In this document: one piece after another, positions 25,861 through 35,516 of the stretch
How the letters are laid out: each line of letters begins with the position of its first letter
How positions within the stretch are numbered: the stretch's first letter is position 1
Assembly: GCF_016599855.1 (NCBI RefSeq)
Contig: NZ_CP067041.1
Location: forward strand, 2,046,001-2,110,000
Origin: Bradyrhizobium diazoefficiens
Lineage (GTDB): Bacteria > Pseudomonadota > Alphaproteobacteria > Rhizobiales > Xanthobacteraceae
Direction of reading: 5' to 3'
Length of the DNA stretch: 64,000 nt
The notes under the pieces: model-generated
The model's database searches: none
Seen by the model: the letters and a program-made list of their open reading frames with translations, nothing else
Told to the model about the DNA's origin: nothing
Made by a program: the position numbers and the translations under genes

Positions 25861-26855
25861 CCGATCCGCGTTTTCAATTGTTTGATCACGTCCGGAATCG
25901 TGCGCCCTTCGGCGCGTGCCTGGAAGGTCAGTGCCATACGGTGCTTCAAGATCGGCTCGGCGAGGTCGAGCACGTCGTCGATCGAGGGCGCGAGACGTCC
26001 CTCGATCAGCGCGCGGGCGCGCACCGCCAACATCAGGGATTGGCTGGCGCGCGGGCCGGGGCCCCAGGCAATGAACTTGCCGGCTTCGCCGCTCTCCGCG
26101 CCGGGACGGGCCGCGCGCACCAGCGACAGGATCGCCTCGACCACGGAATCGCCGACCGGCAGGCGGCGCACCAGCCGCTGCGCCGTGATCAGCGCATCCG
26201 CATTCATCGAGCCCTTGGCCAGCGTCTCCTCGGCGCCGGTGGTCTCGAACAGGATGCGCCGTTCGGCATCGCGATCGGGATAATCGACGTCGATCTCCAT
26301 CAGGAAGCGGTCGAGCTGCGCTTCGGGCAGCGGATAGGTGCCTTCCTGCTCCAGCGGGTTTTGCGTCGCGAGCACGTGGAACGGCTTCGGCAGATCGTGA
26401 CGCGCGCCGGCGACGGTGATGTGCTGCTCCTGCATCGCCTGCAGCAGCGCCGATTGCGTGCGCGGGCTGGCGCGGTTGATCTCGTCGGCCATCAACAGTT
26501 GCGCGAACACGGGACCTGCGATGAAGCGGAACGATCGTTTTCCCGTGGTGCTCTCATCTAACACTTCGGCGCCGAGAATATCCGACGGCATCAGATCGGG
26601 CGTGAACTGGATGCGCTTGGCATCGAGACCGAGCGTGACGCCGAGCGTCTCGACCAGCTTGGTCTTGGCCAGACCGGGCACGCCGATCAAGAGCGCATGG
26701 CCGCCGGACAGGATGGTGACCAGCGTGTTCTCGATCACGCGATCCTGACCAAAGATGACGGACGCGATCGCGTCCTTCGCCGCGCGCACCTGGCTCGACA
26801 CCTGCTCGGCCGAACGGACGACACCGTCTTCGAGCTTCTCGACACTTTCCGCCAT
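25857..26855 (-). CDS. MoxR family AAA+ ATPase
   Basis: A 332-residue MoxR-type AAA+ ATPase. Walker A is GVPGLAKTK, Walker B LMADEINRA, and the sensor region PFHVLATQNPLEQEGTYPLPEAQLDRF is the MoxR signature. MoxR ATPases act as chaperones that mature or assemble envelope or cofactor-containing complexes with vWA partners, here the DUF58/DUF4159 proteins downstream. It is the first gene of the four-gene leftward operon. A 23-bp palindrome lies 46-68 bases upstream of its start. Confidence 0.92.
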   Translation of the reverse strand: MAESVEKLEDGVVRSAEQVSSQVRAAKDAIASVIFGQDRVIENTLVTILSGGHALLIGVPGLAKTKLVETLGVTLGLDAKRIQFTPDLMPSDILGAEVLDESTTGKRSFRFIAGPVFAQLLMADEINRASPRTQSALLQAMQEQHITVAGARHDLPKPFHVLATQNPLEQEGTYPLPEAQLDRFLMEIDVDYPDRDAERRILFETTGAEETLAKGSMNADALITAQRLVRRLPVGDSVVEAILSLVRAARPGAESGEAGKFIAWGPGPRASQSLMLAVRARALIEGRLAPSIDDVLDLAEPILKHRMALTFQARAEGRTIPDVIKQLKTRIG

Positions 26856-26900
26856 CCGTTAGCTCCTTAAGCCTGCCACGCGGCTTTCTTGCGGCGTCAA

Positions 26901-26923
26901 ATGATCGCATCAGATGCGATCAT
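26901..26923. promoter_or_regulatory. Near-perfect 23-bp palindrome upstream of MoxR operon
   Basis: Arms ATGATCGCATC (26901-26911) and GATGCGATCAT (26913-26923) are exact reverse complements around one base. It lies 46 bases before the moxR start and 193 bases before the divergent DUF1285 gene. It has no T run, so it is more likely a repressor operator than a terminator. Confidence 0.55.
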
Positions 26924-27115
26924 GGGCCCCATGCTAGACTTGCAGGAAGGCCATGTATTCGTTGAATTAACCTATCCCCACCTTATCGGCTTCGGGTTAT
27001 GTACGGCATCACGAAGTGGAGACCTCCACGCCGGACTTGCCCGGAGTGGAACCGTACAGTGACTTACAACGTAGACCTGCACCAATTGTGCCAAATGACA
27101 AAGTCAGGGCAAACC

Positions 27116-27727
27116 ATGGCGAACCAAGGGCAGAGTGCCGATCGCGGTCTTGAGGGGCTGACTGCCGCCGCCAAAAGTGCTGCCGATACCGAAGGCGCCA
27201 GAAAGGGCCTGCCGCCGGTGCATCTGTGGAATCCGCCGTTCTGCGGCGATCTCGACATCCGAATCGCGTCCGATGGGACCTGGTTCTACATGGGCACCCC
27301 AATCGGGCGCCATGCGCTGGTTCGTCTGTTCTCGACCATCCTGAAGCGCGAAGGTGACAATCATTTCCTCGTCACGCCCGTGGAGAAGGTCGGCATCCGC
27401 GTCGACGACGCGCCGTTCATGGCGGTCGAGATGCGGAAGGATGGCGAGGACAGCCATCGCGTGCTGAGCTTCCGCACCAATGTCGACGACTGGGTCACCT
27501 GCGACGCCGCGCACCGGCTGCGCTTCGAGCAGGCGGCGGACGGCGGCCTGACACCATATCTGCATGTCCGTGCCGATCTCTGGGCCAAGGTCACCCGCGC
27601 GCTTTACTACGATCTGGTTGACATGGGCGAGGAGCGGATGGTCGATGGCCAGCCGATGTTTGGCGTCGAGTCGGCCGGCGAATTCTTCGCCATGGCCGAC
27701 GCGGAGCAGGTGAGGGCCGCGCTTTGA
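27116..27727 (+). CDS. DUF1285 domain protein
   Basis: A 203-residue DUF1285 protein. Characteristic pieces are PPFCGDLDIRIASDGTWFYMG, GRHALVRLFSTIL, and DDWVTCDAAHRLRFE. Structures of this family show an OB-like/split-barrel fold of unknown function. The start at 27116 (MANQGQSADRG) is chosen; the frame extends to 26999 but that part reads through a palindromic leader. It overlaps the following NUDIX gene by four bases and heads a rightward gene set DUF1285-NUDIX-DUF6111-CCA enzyme. Confidence 0.85.
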   Translation: MANQGQSADRGLEGLTAAAKSAADTEGARKGLPPVHLWNPPFCGDLDIRIASDGTWFYMGTPIGRHALVRLFSTILKREGDNHFLVTPVEKVGIRVDDAPFMAVEMRKDGEDSHRVLSFRTNVDDWVTCDAAHRLRFEQAADGGLTPYLHVRADLWAKVTRALYYDLVDMGEERMVDGQPMFGVESAGEFFAMADAEQVRAAL

Positions 27728-28416
27728 ATTTGAACAAGCCTATCTCCAAGAGCGGGCATGAAAAGAACGAGCCCGTCGCGTTCCGCGCCGCGGATTTCTT
27801 CGCTCGCTCCAGGGCGAGGCTCGGCTTCGACGTGCCGCCGGGACTTTACGATCCCAACATCATTCCGGCCTCCGGCGATCCCGGCACCGACAAGATGCTC
27901 GAGATCATCGCGCGCGAGCAGCCGGTGCGCCCCGCTGCGGTCCTGATCGCGGTGGTCGACCATCCCGAGCCGACCATCCTGCTGACGCAGCGATCCGCTC
28001 ATCTCAACGACCACGCCGGCCAGATCGCCTTTCCCGGCGGCAAGATCGACGCAACCGATTCCTCTCCGCTCGACGCGGCGCTGCGCGAGGCGGAGGAGGA
28101 GGTCGGGCTATCCAGAGATTTCGTCGAGCCGATCGGCTATCTCGATCTCTACGGTACCGGATTCGGCTTCCGGATCCTGCCGACGGTGGCGAGGGTGCGG
28201 CCCGGCTTTGCGCTCACCATCAACCATTCCGAGGTTGATGACGCATTCGAAGTGCCGCTATCCTTCCTGATGAATCCGGTGAACCACCAAGTGCACAGCA
28301 AGGAATTCCGCGGCATGGAGCGGTCTTATTACGCGATGCCGTTTGCGGAACGTTACATCTGGGGTGCGACGGCCGGAATGCTGCGCGTGCTGTATGAGCG
28401 GATCTATTCGTCATGA
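27724..28416 (+). CDS. NUDIX hydrolase, CoA pyrophosphatase type
   Basis: A 230-residue NUDIX protein. LTQRSAHLNDHAGQIAFPGG followed by KIDATD and AALREAEEEVGL gives the NUDIX box in the NudL/CoAse context, where the HLNDHAGQIAFPGGK lead-in is the CoA-pyrophosphatase signature. It probably cleaves CoA to 3',5'-ADP and phosphopantetheine. The start is TTG 27724, which overlaps the DUF1285 stop. The stop overlaps the next gene's ATG. Acts in the cytosol. Confidence 0.88.
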   Translation: MNLNKPISKSGHEKNEPVAFRAADFFARSRARLGFDVPPGLYDPNIIPASGDPGTDKMLEIIAREQPVRPAAVLIAVVDHPEPTILLTQRSAHLNDHAGQIAFPGGKIDATDSSPLDAALREAEEEVGLSRDFVEPIGYLDLYGTGFGFRILPTVARVRPGFALTINHSEVDDAFEVPLSFLMNPVNHQVHSKEFRGMERSYYAMPFAERYIWGATAGMLRVLYERIYSS

Positions 28417-28676
28417 TCCGGCCGGTTCTGACAGAGATCGGAATTTTCCTCATCCCTTTTGCCGTTTATGCGCTGTTCCTGGCCGCCACGCGCTCCGGCC
28501 TGTTCGTGCAATCGTCCTGGCCGATCACCATCGTCGCGCGTCTGGTGCTGGCGGCGCTCGTGCTGGTGATCGCCGGGCTGATCGGCTTCGCGCATTTCTC
28601 CGGCGCGGCGCCGAACTCGACCTACATTCCCGCCCATATCGAGAACGGCAGGCTGGTGCCGGGCAGGGAAAGCTGA
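28413..28676 (+). CDS. DUF6111 small membrane protein
   Basis: An 87-residue protein with two membrane helices (IGIFLIPFAVYALFLAA and LVLAALVLVIAGLIGFAHF) and a short tail ending PAHIENGRLVPG. This is the layout of DUF6111, a family found between the NUDIX and CCA-enzyme genes in Rhizobiales. The ATG overlaps the NUDIX stop (ATGA). The function is unknown; the neighbourhood is conserved. Confidence 0.75.
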   Translation: MIRPVLTEIGIFLIPFAVYALFLAATRSGLFVQSSWPITIVARLVLAALVLVIAGLIGFAHFSGAAPNSTYIPAHIENGRLVPGRES

Positions 28677-28710
28677 ATGGAAAGCTGAGTGGAAAGATAA
28701 GGGCCGGACG

Positions 28711-29979
28711 ATGAGCGCGGAGCCCATACTTGAGCCGGTCCTTGCCGGTGCGCGCTGGCTGACTGCAGGCGGGACCGCGCGCGTCCTGCAACTGCTCAAC
28801 GCGGGTGGCGAGGAGGCCCGCGTCGTCGGCGGCGCCGTCCGCAACGCGCTGCTCGGCCTGCCGCCGGGCGATATGGATATCGCGACCACGGCGCTGCCGG
28901 AGGAAGTGGTGCGGCGGGCGAAGAGCGCCGGCATCAAGAGCGTGCCGACCGGCGTCGACCACGGCACCGTCACGCTCGTCATCGACGGTGCGCCTTACGA
29001 AGTCACGACATTGCGCGAGGACACCGAAACCTTCGGCCGCAAGGCCAGGGTCGCCTTCGGCCGCGACTGGGTGAAGGACGCCGAGCGGCGCGACTTCACC
29101 ATGAACGGCTTGTCGGTCGATGCGAACGGCGTCGTCTACGATTATGTCGGCGGCATCGCGGATGCCAGGGCGCGGCGCGTGCGCTTCATCGGCGATCCCG
29201 ACCAGCGCATCGCCGAGGATTATTTGCGCATCTTGCGCTTCTTCCGCATCCACGCCGCCTTCGGCGTCGGCGAGCCCGATCCCGACGGCTATCTTGCCTG
29301 CATCCGCGGCCGCGCAGGCCTTGCCGCCCTCTCGGCCGAGCGCGTGCGCATGGAGATGCTGAAATTGCTGGTGGCGGGCGGCGCGTCGAGCGCGGCGCTT
29401 GCGATGGCCGATGCCGGCTTGCTGCAAACGCTGATCGGCGGCGTCGCCTATACCGGGCCGCTGACTGCGATGATCGCGATCGAGCGCGAGCTGGGCTTGC
29501 CTGCAAGCGCGACGCGCCGCCTGGCTGCGCTGACGGTGGCCGTGACCGAAGACGCCAAGCGTGTCGCCACGCGCCTGCGGCTCTCCAATGCAGAAGCCAA
29601 GGCGCTGGATGCGATGGGCCATCGCTGGTGGCACTTCGCCACCAAGGACGAGGCCAAGGCGCGGCGGCTGCTGTATCGGCTTGGCGCGGAGCGCTATCAC
29701 GATCGTGTGTTGCTGGCCTGGGCGCGGGCTGGCGGCGACGTGACCTCGTCGCGTTGGCGCGAACTCGCCGAATTGCCGCAGCGCTGGACCGCCCCGAAAT
29801 TCCCGCTTCGCGCTGCCGACTTCATCGCGCGCGGCATGGCCGAAGGGCCCGCGCTCGGACATGTATTGACTCTCGCCGAGGACGCCTGGCTTGCGGCGGA
29901 TTTTCCATTGGAGGAGGCCGCACTCGCTGCCATCGCCGATCAAGCTGCGGCACGCGTCAGCCGCGAACAGAAGACGTGA
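28711..29979 (+). CDS. cca: CCA tRNA nucleotidyltransferase family
   Basis: A 422-residue class II nucleotidyltransferase of the poly(A) polymerase/CCA-adding enzyme family. The catalytic core is VVGGAVRNALLGLPPGDMDIA (GG...GDxD), followed by VDHGTVTLVIDG and the RRDFTMNGLS motif, and RIAEDYLRILRFFRIHAAFG in the neck. It adds or repairs the 3'-CCA of tRNA. The C-terminal body is shorter on HD-type residues, so an enzyme without phosphohydrolase activity is likely. It is 34 bases after DUF6111. Confidence 0.88.
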   Translation: MSAEPILEPVLAGARWLTAGGTARVLQLLNAGGEEARVVGGAVRNALLGLPPGDMDIATTALPEEVVRRAKSAGIKSVPTGVDHGTVTLVIDGAPYEVTTLREDTETFGRKARVAFGRDWVKDAERRDFTMNGLSVDANGVVYDYVGGIADARARRVRFIGDPDQRIAEDYLRILRFFRIHAAFGVGEPDPDGYLACIRGRAGLAALSAERVRMEMLKLLVAGGASSAALAMADAGLLQTLIGGVAYTGPLTAMIAIERELGLPASATRRLAALTVAVTEDAKRVATRLRLSNAEAKALDAMGHRWWHFATKDEAKARRLLYRLGAERYHDRVLLAWARAGGDVTSSRWRELAELPQRWTAPKFPLRAADFIARGMAEGPALGHVLTLAEDAWLAADFPLEEAALAAIADQAAARVSREQKT

Positions 29980-30003
29980 CCCTCGTCTCGGGCATCCCGC
30001 CGA

Positions 30004-30369
30004 TTGAGTGTCACCGTGATCCCGGTGCTTGGCCTTGCCGGCGCCGTGACCGGGCAGGTGCTCGCCTTTGCGCTGCTGATCGGCGGAATCGCCATACCCG
30101 GCGCGTTCCTCGCCAAGGCTTTCGTCGAGCGGATGCCGGTGCATATTCACACTGCGATCCTCGACGTCGCGGTCATTACCGGCGGGCTGGTGATGATCTC
30201 GGCTGCAGCGAGACAGTTGATCCGACAGACAATCGCGGCCCAGGCGTTGTCAGCCTGGACCGCGATCGAATCTCGCTCAAAGCGTATTCATAAACATCAG
30301 CTTCCGATCCCAAACCGGAAGTCGCCCCGCTTGCCGTCATCGACGGCCTATGACCCCTTGCGGACCTGA
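30004..30369 (+). pseudogene. C-terminal remnant of a TSUP (TauE/SafE) permease
   Basis: The open frame begins VTVIPVLGLAGAVTGQVLAF and contains two to three membrane helices ending TGGLVMISAAARQLI. This resembles the last quarter of a sulfite exporter TauE/SafE-type permease, including the loop with PVHIHTAILDV. No upstream part of a TSUP gene exists, since the CCA enzyme occupies it, and the final 45 residues are low-complexity basic sequence. It reads as a decayed fragment. Confidence 0.5.
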
Positions 30370-30375
30370 GCAGCA

Positions 30376-32301
30376 TCAGATCGCGACCTGGGCCCCGATT
30401 TCGACAACGCGGCCGGTCGGAATGCGGAAGTAATCAGTGGCGTCGCTCGCACCGGAAGCAAGCGCGATGAACAGCCGGTCCTGCCATCGCGGCATTTCTG
30501 ATTTGGCGGCGATCTTCAGTGATCGTCGCGACAAAAAGAATGACGTGGACATGATCTCGAACTGCCATCCCGCCTTGCGAGCGAGCCCGAGCGCCTGCGG
30601 AATGTTCGGTACGTCCATGAAGCCGAAGCGAAGCACCACCCGAAGGAAGCTGTCGTCAAGTGATTCGATTCGAACCCGCTCGTCCCTCGGTACATGCGGT
30701 AGCTCCGCGTATTCGACCGTCAGCACCACGTTGTGGTCGTGCAGCACCTTGTTGTGCTTGAGATTGTGCAGCAGCGCCGTCGGCGCATGCGCCGGATCGC
30801 CGGTGAGGAAGACGGCGGTGCCCGAGGCGCGGTGGGGCGGCGAGCGCTTTAACATCCCAATTAGGGTCTTCAGCGGGATTTCCTGCCTGGCGGACTTCGC
30901 CCCCAGAAGGGCAGTGCCGCGACGCCAGGTGTACATGGCCGTGACCATGGCGCCTCCGAGCATCAGCGGCATCCAGCCACCTTCCATGACCTTCAGCAAA
31001 TTAGCGCCAAGGAAAGTGAGATCCAGGATCAGGAGCGGCGCTACCAGCGCGGCGGCCGCGATTGGCGACCAATTCCACACCTTCCATATCACCACAAAGG
31101 CGAGCATTGCGGTCACCACCATCGTGCCCGTGACGGCGATGCCGTAGGCCGAAGCCAGCGCGTTCGATGAACGGAACAGGAAGACCAGCGCCAACACGCC
31201 GACCAGCAGCAATCCGTTGATTTTGGGCATGTAGATTTGCCCTACCAGCGCCTCGGACGTGTGACGGATCTCCAGCCGTGGCAGCAGGCCCAATTGGATC
31301 GCCTGTTGGGTCACCGAATAGGCACCGGTAATGACCGCCTGACTGGCGATGACGGTGGCCGCGGTCGCCAGCACGACCATCGGTATCAAGGCCCACTGCG
31401 GATAGAGCAGAAAGAACGGATTTTCGAGGGCCGCCGGATTCGCCAGAATCAATGCGCCCTGGCCGAGATAATTGATGGTCAGCGCGGGAAGAGCCACGAG
31501 CAACCACGCAGCACGGATTGGGCCGCGGCCGAAATGGCCGAGATCAGCGTAGAGCGCTTCGGAGCCGGTGACCACCAGGAACACCGCGCCCAGGGTCAAC
31601 AGCCCAACGATGCCGTGTTCGATCAAGAAGCGCACGCCATACAAGGGATTGAACGCAAGCAGCACCGACGGATCGTCCGCGATGTGCCACAGGCCCGCCA
31701 GCGCCAGCGCGATAAACCATACCAGAGTGACCGGTCCGAAGAACGCGGCCATGCGTGCTGTGCCGCGCGACTGCACGGCGAACAGCCCAAGCAGGATGGC
31801 GGCGGTCATCGGGACCACATAGGGTTCAAAAGCCGGAGTGATGATCTTGACGCCTTCGATCGCCGACAGCACCGACAGCGAGGGGGTGATGATGGCATCG
31901 CCATAGAACAGGCCGCCGCTGATGATCCCCAACAGCGCGATCAGAGGCGTCCGCGCCCCCATCGCCTTGTTGGCCAGCGCCATCAGGGCAAGTGTGCCGC
32001 CCTCCCCATGGTTATCCGCGCGCAACAGAATGACGATGTACTTCAGCGTGACGACGATGAGCAGCGCCCAGATGATCAGCGACAGGATCCCGAGCACGAC
32101 CTCGTGGCTCGGCAGATTTCCCGGGCCGGCGGCCGCCAGCACCGACTCGTGAAGGGCGTAAAGCGGACTGGTCCCGATATCGCCATAGACGACACCGATG
32201 GCGCCGAGAGTCAGTCCCCAAAATCCGGTGTGGCGCTTGCTATCGAGCGTCTGCGCACCAGCAAGCCCGGCTGCAGCTTGATCGGCTCTATTGGTCGACA
32301 T
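30376..32301 (-). CDS. kup: Kup potassium uptake transporter
   Basis: A 641-residue KUP/HAK family K+:H+ symporter. The N-terminus has [24 protein letters not shown], the KUP signature, then [18 protein letters not shown] and about twelve membrane helices, ending with a cytoplasmic domain ([34 protein letters not shown]). It carries out constitutive K+ uptake in the inner membrane. It sits 75 bases after an unknown gene on the same strand and is opposed by a KdpD/KdpE pair, so the locus looks like a potassium-related block. Confidence 0.93.
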   Translation of the reverse strand: MSTNRADQAAAGLAGAQTLDSKRHTGFWGLTLGAIGVVYGDIGTSPLYALHESVLAAAGPGNLPSHEVVLGILSLIIWALLIVVTLKYIVILLRADNHGEGGTLALMALANKAMGARTPLIALLGIISGGLFYGDAIITPSLSVLSAIEGVKIITPAFEPYVVPMTAAILLGLFAVQSRGTARMAAFFGPVTLVWFIALALAGLWHIADDPSVLLAFNPLYGVRFLIEHGIVGLLTLGAVFLVVTGSEALYADLGHFGRGPIRAAWLLVALPALTINYLGQGALILANPAALENPFFLLYPQWALIPMVVLATAATVIASQAVITGAYSVTQQAIQLGLLPRLEIRHTSEALVGQIYMPKINGLLLVGVLALVFLFRSSNALASAYGIAVTGTMVVTAMLAFVVIWKVWNWSPIAAAALVAPLLILDLTFLGANLLKVMEGGWMPLMLGGAMVTAMYTWRRGTALLGAKSARQEIPLKTLIGMLKRSPPHRASGTAVFLTGDPAHAPTALLHNLKHNKVLHDHNVVLTVEYAELPHVPRDERVRIESLDDSFLRVVLRFGFMDVPNIPQALGLARKAGWQFEIMSTSFFLSRRSLKIAAKSEMPRWQDRLFIALASGASDATDYFRIPTGRVVEIGAQVAI

Positions 32302-32376
32302 CTGTCCAGGTACCTCTGTTCGCGATGCATGCTGAAAAAGCGGAGATCATCGTTCGCGGATGGGCGGGAATCCGGG

Positions 32377-32850
32377 TCACCGAAAATTGTCGCAGCAGAG
32401 CGTGTGTGCCGCCTCTGTCCGGACCTGCGGCACCGAAGGCAGGCCCACGAGGCCGCTCGCGGTGAGAAGCCGTTTCGTTTCGATGAATGACAGCAGGATC
32501 GCGATCGGCAGCACCCCGTGCCGTCCCTCGGCTGCTTCGTCGAGCTCGATCGGCAGCTCGCAATGCCGGGAGAGCGAACAGACCCATTCGCCGCCGTCAT
32601 AGAGCAGCCGGCGAACGCGCCACATCGGCAGTTCCAGTTCGATAAGGAAGAGCACCGCGTCGGCCCAGGCTTCCGCGACCGCCAAGTGCTGCAGACGCGA
32701 AGCCTTGTGAGTCCTCACCAGGTTCGAGCCCCTCGTGCAGGCATCCGCCAGGATCCTCGACACGAGATCGGGCGTGAGCACTGACACCTGGCGGAGCTCG
32801 TCGGTCAGGCGATCCAAACATGCCGTATTATCGCGTTCAATGGGCAACAC
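32377..32850 (-). CDS. Uncharacterised protein upstream of kup
   Basis: I do not recognise this protein. The frame is open from 32973, but TATATA about 6 bases beyond that point looks like a promoter -10 region, so translation more likely starts at GTG 32850 (157 residues, MLPIERDNTACLDRLTDELRQ). It is mostly helical and soluble, with LEWPMWRVRRLLYDGGEW-like text in the middle (actual residues LELPMWRVRRLLYDGGEW) and a C-terminus rich in Thr and Cys. It reads towards kup and may share its transcript. Confidence 0.5.
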   Translation of the reverse strand: MLPIERDNTACLDRLTDELRQVSVLTPDLVSRILADACTRGSNLVRTHKASRLQHLAVAEAWADAVLFLIELELPMWRVRRLLYDGGEWVCSLSRHCELPIELDEAAEGRHGVLPIAILLSFIETKRLLTASGLVGLPSVPQVRTEAAHTLCCDNFR

Positions 32851-33079
32851 AGTTCGCCGCTCGGAAAACGATCGCGCGTGCGACCGCGTTCGCAAGATGG
32901 ATACAATTGCCGTAGAGAAACTAGAGCAGCGGGCCGGTCGCGATATAGGAATCCCATAGGAATTTGGGTTCACTATATAAACGACGGCGCTGCGTCTTGA
33001 TCGCCCGAATGGGTTGTGTCATCCGCATGGACGGTCGGTCTGGACTCACCAGCCGCCGGGCTTGAATGGGCACACGCCG

Positions 33080-34687
33080 ATGCCGCAGGCGGACAACGAC
33101 TTTCGGGTACATACGGCTTCGGGAGAACGGTTTCGCCTCCGCGCCGCTGCCCATGGGCTCGCCACTTTAGCGCCTCGCCTCGATTGGCGCGCCTTTGGTC
33201 TTGCGGTTCTGGCTGTGACTATGGCTATCGGACTCGGACTGCTGCTTTGGCGGTGGATCGGCCTGGAAAATGTCAGTCTCGTCTTTCTGACGGCCATTGT
33301 GGCGATTGCGGCGGGGTTCGGCCTCTGGCCGTCTTTGTTTGCAACCATCCTGGCGTCGCTCGCCTACAACTTCTTCTTCACGGCGCCCTACTACACGTTC
33401 ACGATCGATGAGCCAGCGAGCATCGTCGCCGTCATCGTGTTTACAATTGTCGCCATCATCGTCTCGAACGTCGCCGCGCGCGCCCGCACACAGGCGATTG
33501 CAGCGATGGCGCGTGCGCGCACCACAGAGCTGCTTTATGCGTTCAGCCGCAAGCTGGCGAGCACCGGCACGCTTGACGACGTGCTCTGGGCCACGGCGCA
33601 CCAAACCGCATTGATGTTAAACGTGAGGGTGGTGCTCCTGCTTCCGGAGAACGGGTCTATCGCGGTGAAGGCCGGCTATCCACCCGAAGACAGTTTGGAC
33701 GAGACGGACTTCGCCGCGGCCCATTGGGTGTGGCAACACGAAGCGCCCGCCGGACATGGCTCCAACGTTCGGGCCGAGGCGAAGCGGCTGTTCCTGCCGA
33801 TGAGGACGGGGCGTGGCGTTATCGGCGTGGTCGGAATCGACAGCGACGGCAACGATCCGATACCGACAGTCGCCGATCGGCGGCTGCTCGAAGCGCTCAT
33901 CGACCAGAGCGCGCTCGCCATCGAGAGAGTCCACCTCGTCGAGCACATGGAGCGGGTGAGGCGCACGTTCGAGACCGAGCGACTGCGTTCGGCGTTGCTC
34001 ACCTCGATATCGCACGACCTCAAGACGCCGCTTGCGGCCGTGCTGGGAGCCGCCGGCACCTTGCGCGACTTGGCGAACAAACTCACGCCGGACCAGAAGG
34101 ACGATCTGCTCGCGACCATCATCGACGAATCGGAGCGGTTGAACCGCTTTATTGCCAATCTGCTCGACATGACGAGGCTGGAGTCGGGAGCAGTGAGCCC
34201 GAATGCCGCCCCGCACGACCTGCACGAAATTGTCGGGAGTGTGCTCCGCCGTGCCGAAAAGATCTTGGAGCGTCATCGGCTCAAGCTCGATTTGGCCGAT
34301 GGTCTGCCGATGCTCGAAGTGGATGCCGTTCTGTTCGAGCAGGTACTGTTCAATATCCTCGACAATGCTGCGAAATATTCGCCTCCCGGCACGACGATTA
34401 TCACTCGCACCAGTCGCGAGCGGGATGTCGTTGCGCTGCAGGTGATGGACGAAGGCGACGGCATTCCTTCGTCCGAGTTTGATCAGATCTTCGATAAATT
34501 CTACAGGGCCCGCAAAGGCGACAGCGTCCGCGCCGGCACCGGACTTGGGCTCGCCATCTCCCGTGGCTTCATCGAAGCGATGCATGGTCGAATTTCGGCG
34601 GCAAATCGCGGCGACCGGACGGGTGCGGTTTTCACGATTGTCCTGCCGGTCCCGACCGTGCCGACGCACGTGAGCGAGGTTGCATGA
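33080..34687 (+). CDS. KdpD-like sensor histidine kinase lacking the KdpD N-terminal domain
   Basis: A 535-residue kinase. Four membrane helices of the DUF4118 type (about residues 35-130, including LVFLTAIVAIAAGFGLWPSL and LASLAYNFFFTAPYYTF) are followed by a GAF region, then the histidine kinase core: SHDLKTPLAAVLGAAGT (H-box), NILDNAAKYSPPGT (N), DEGDGIPSSEFDQIFDKFYR (G1/F) and GTGLGLAISRGF (G2). KdpD normally has about 370 additional N-terminal residues (the KdpD and Usp domains), and these are absent. It overlaps kdpE by ATGA. The start at 33080 is uncertain; TTG 33014 is possible. Divergent from kup. Confidence 0.85.
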   Translation: MPQADNDFRVHTASGERFRLRAAAHGLATLAPRLDWRAFGLAVLAVTMAIGLGLLLWRWIGLENVSLVFLTAIVAIAAGFGLWPSLFATILASLAYNFFFTAPYYTFTIDEPASIVAVIVFTIVAIIVSNVAARARTQAIAAMARARTTELLYAFSRKLASTGTLDDVLWATAHQTALMLNVRVVLLLPENGSIAVKAGYPPEDSLDETDFAAAHWVWQHEAPAGHGSNVRAEAKRLFLPMRTGRGVIGVVGIDSDGNDPIPTVADRRLLEALIDQSALAIERVHLVEHMERVRRTFETERLRSALLTSISHDLKTPLAAVLGAAGTLRDLANKLTPDQKDDLLATIIDESERLNRFIANLLDMTRLESGAVSPNAAPHDLHEIVGSVLRRAEKILERHRLKLDLADGLPMLEVDAVLFEQVLFNILDNAAKYSPPGTTIITRTSRERDVVALQVMDEGDGIPSSEFDQIFDKFYRARKGDSVRAGTGLGLAISRGFIEAMHGRISAANRGDRTGAVFTIVLPVPTVPTHVSEVA

Positions 34688-35373
34688 GCACCGCCGGTTT
34701 GAAGGTCCTGGTGATCGATGATGAGCCCCCGATCCGCAAGCTGCTCCGGATGGGACTGGTCACACAGGGCTATGAGATCATGGACGCCTCGAACGGAAAG
34801 GCGGCGCTGGAGCTCCTAGCGCAGTCTCCGGACCTGATCATTCTCGATCTCGGCCTTCCGGACATGCAGGGGCTCGATCTGCTGCAGATGGTTCGGGCAC
34901 AAAACGAACACGTCGCGATCGTCGTGCTGTCGAGCCGGGGGGACGAGATCGGCAAGGTCCAAGCCCTGGACGGCGGCGCCGACGATTATGTCACAAAGCC
35001 GTTTGGCATGAACGAGCTGCTCGCGCGTACCCGGGCTGCGCTGCGTCATCGGCTGCAGGTGCAGGGCGAGCGCCCGGTGTTCCGGGTCGGCGACCTCACC
35101 GTCGATCTGGTCCGCCGGGTCGTGAAGCTGTGCGATAGCGAGGTGAAGCTCTCGCCCAAGGAATACGACTTGTTGCGGCTGCTGGTGCAGCACGCCGGCA
35201 AGGTGCTGACCCACAAATTCCTGCTCGACAAGCTCTGGGATCAGCACACGGATGCCCAGTACCTTCGGGTTTACGTCCGCCAGCTGAGGCAGAAGATCGA
35301 ACTCGATCCGGAGCGTCCCGAATACATCCTGACCGAGACCGGCATCGGCTACCGTCTCCGCGCTCCGGATTGA
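34684..35373 (+). CDS. kdpE: KdpE-type response regulator
   Basis: A 229-residue OmpR/PhoB-class regulator. The receiver has DDEPPIRKLL, the phosphoacceptor Asp at about residue 55 (LIILDLGLPD), and the Lys of DDYVTKPFG. The C-terminal winged helix has SPKEYDLLRLLVQHAGKVLTHKFLL and YVRQLRQKIE. It overlaps the kinase gene by four bases, so the pair is cotranscribed. No kdpFABC genes lie in the window; the adjacent kup is an obvious alternative target. Confidence 0.9.
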   Translation: MSTAGLKVLVIDDEPPIRKLLRMGLVTQGYEIMDASNGKAALELLAQSPDLIILDLGLPDMQGLDLLQMVRAQNEHVAIVVLSSRGDEIGKVQALDGGADDYVTKPFGMNELLARTRAALRHRLQVQGERPVFRVGDLTVDLVRRVVKLCDSEVKLSPKEYDLLRLLVQHAGKVLTHKFLLDKLWDQHTDAQYLRVYVRQLRQKIELDPERPEYILTETGIGYRLRAPD

Positions 35374-35516
35374 AGGCGAACTTCCGCCCTGGACAACGTC
35401 ACTCTGGCTCTTCCGCGCAGCGATGTCCGCTATCGCGCCCGCTATTGGCAGCGGACATCAGGCGCGACGGAGCCGAGCGCTCCGATATAGCGAATGAGGA
35501 GCGATCTCAGGCGCGC

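Noticed and set aside
28525..30150. 541-codon leftward frame over the CCA enzyme
   Set aside because: Antisense shadow of the nucleotidyltransferase gene.
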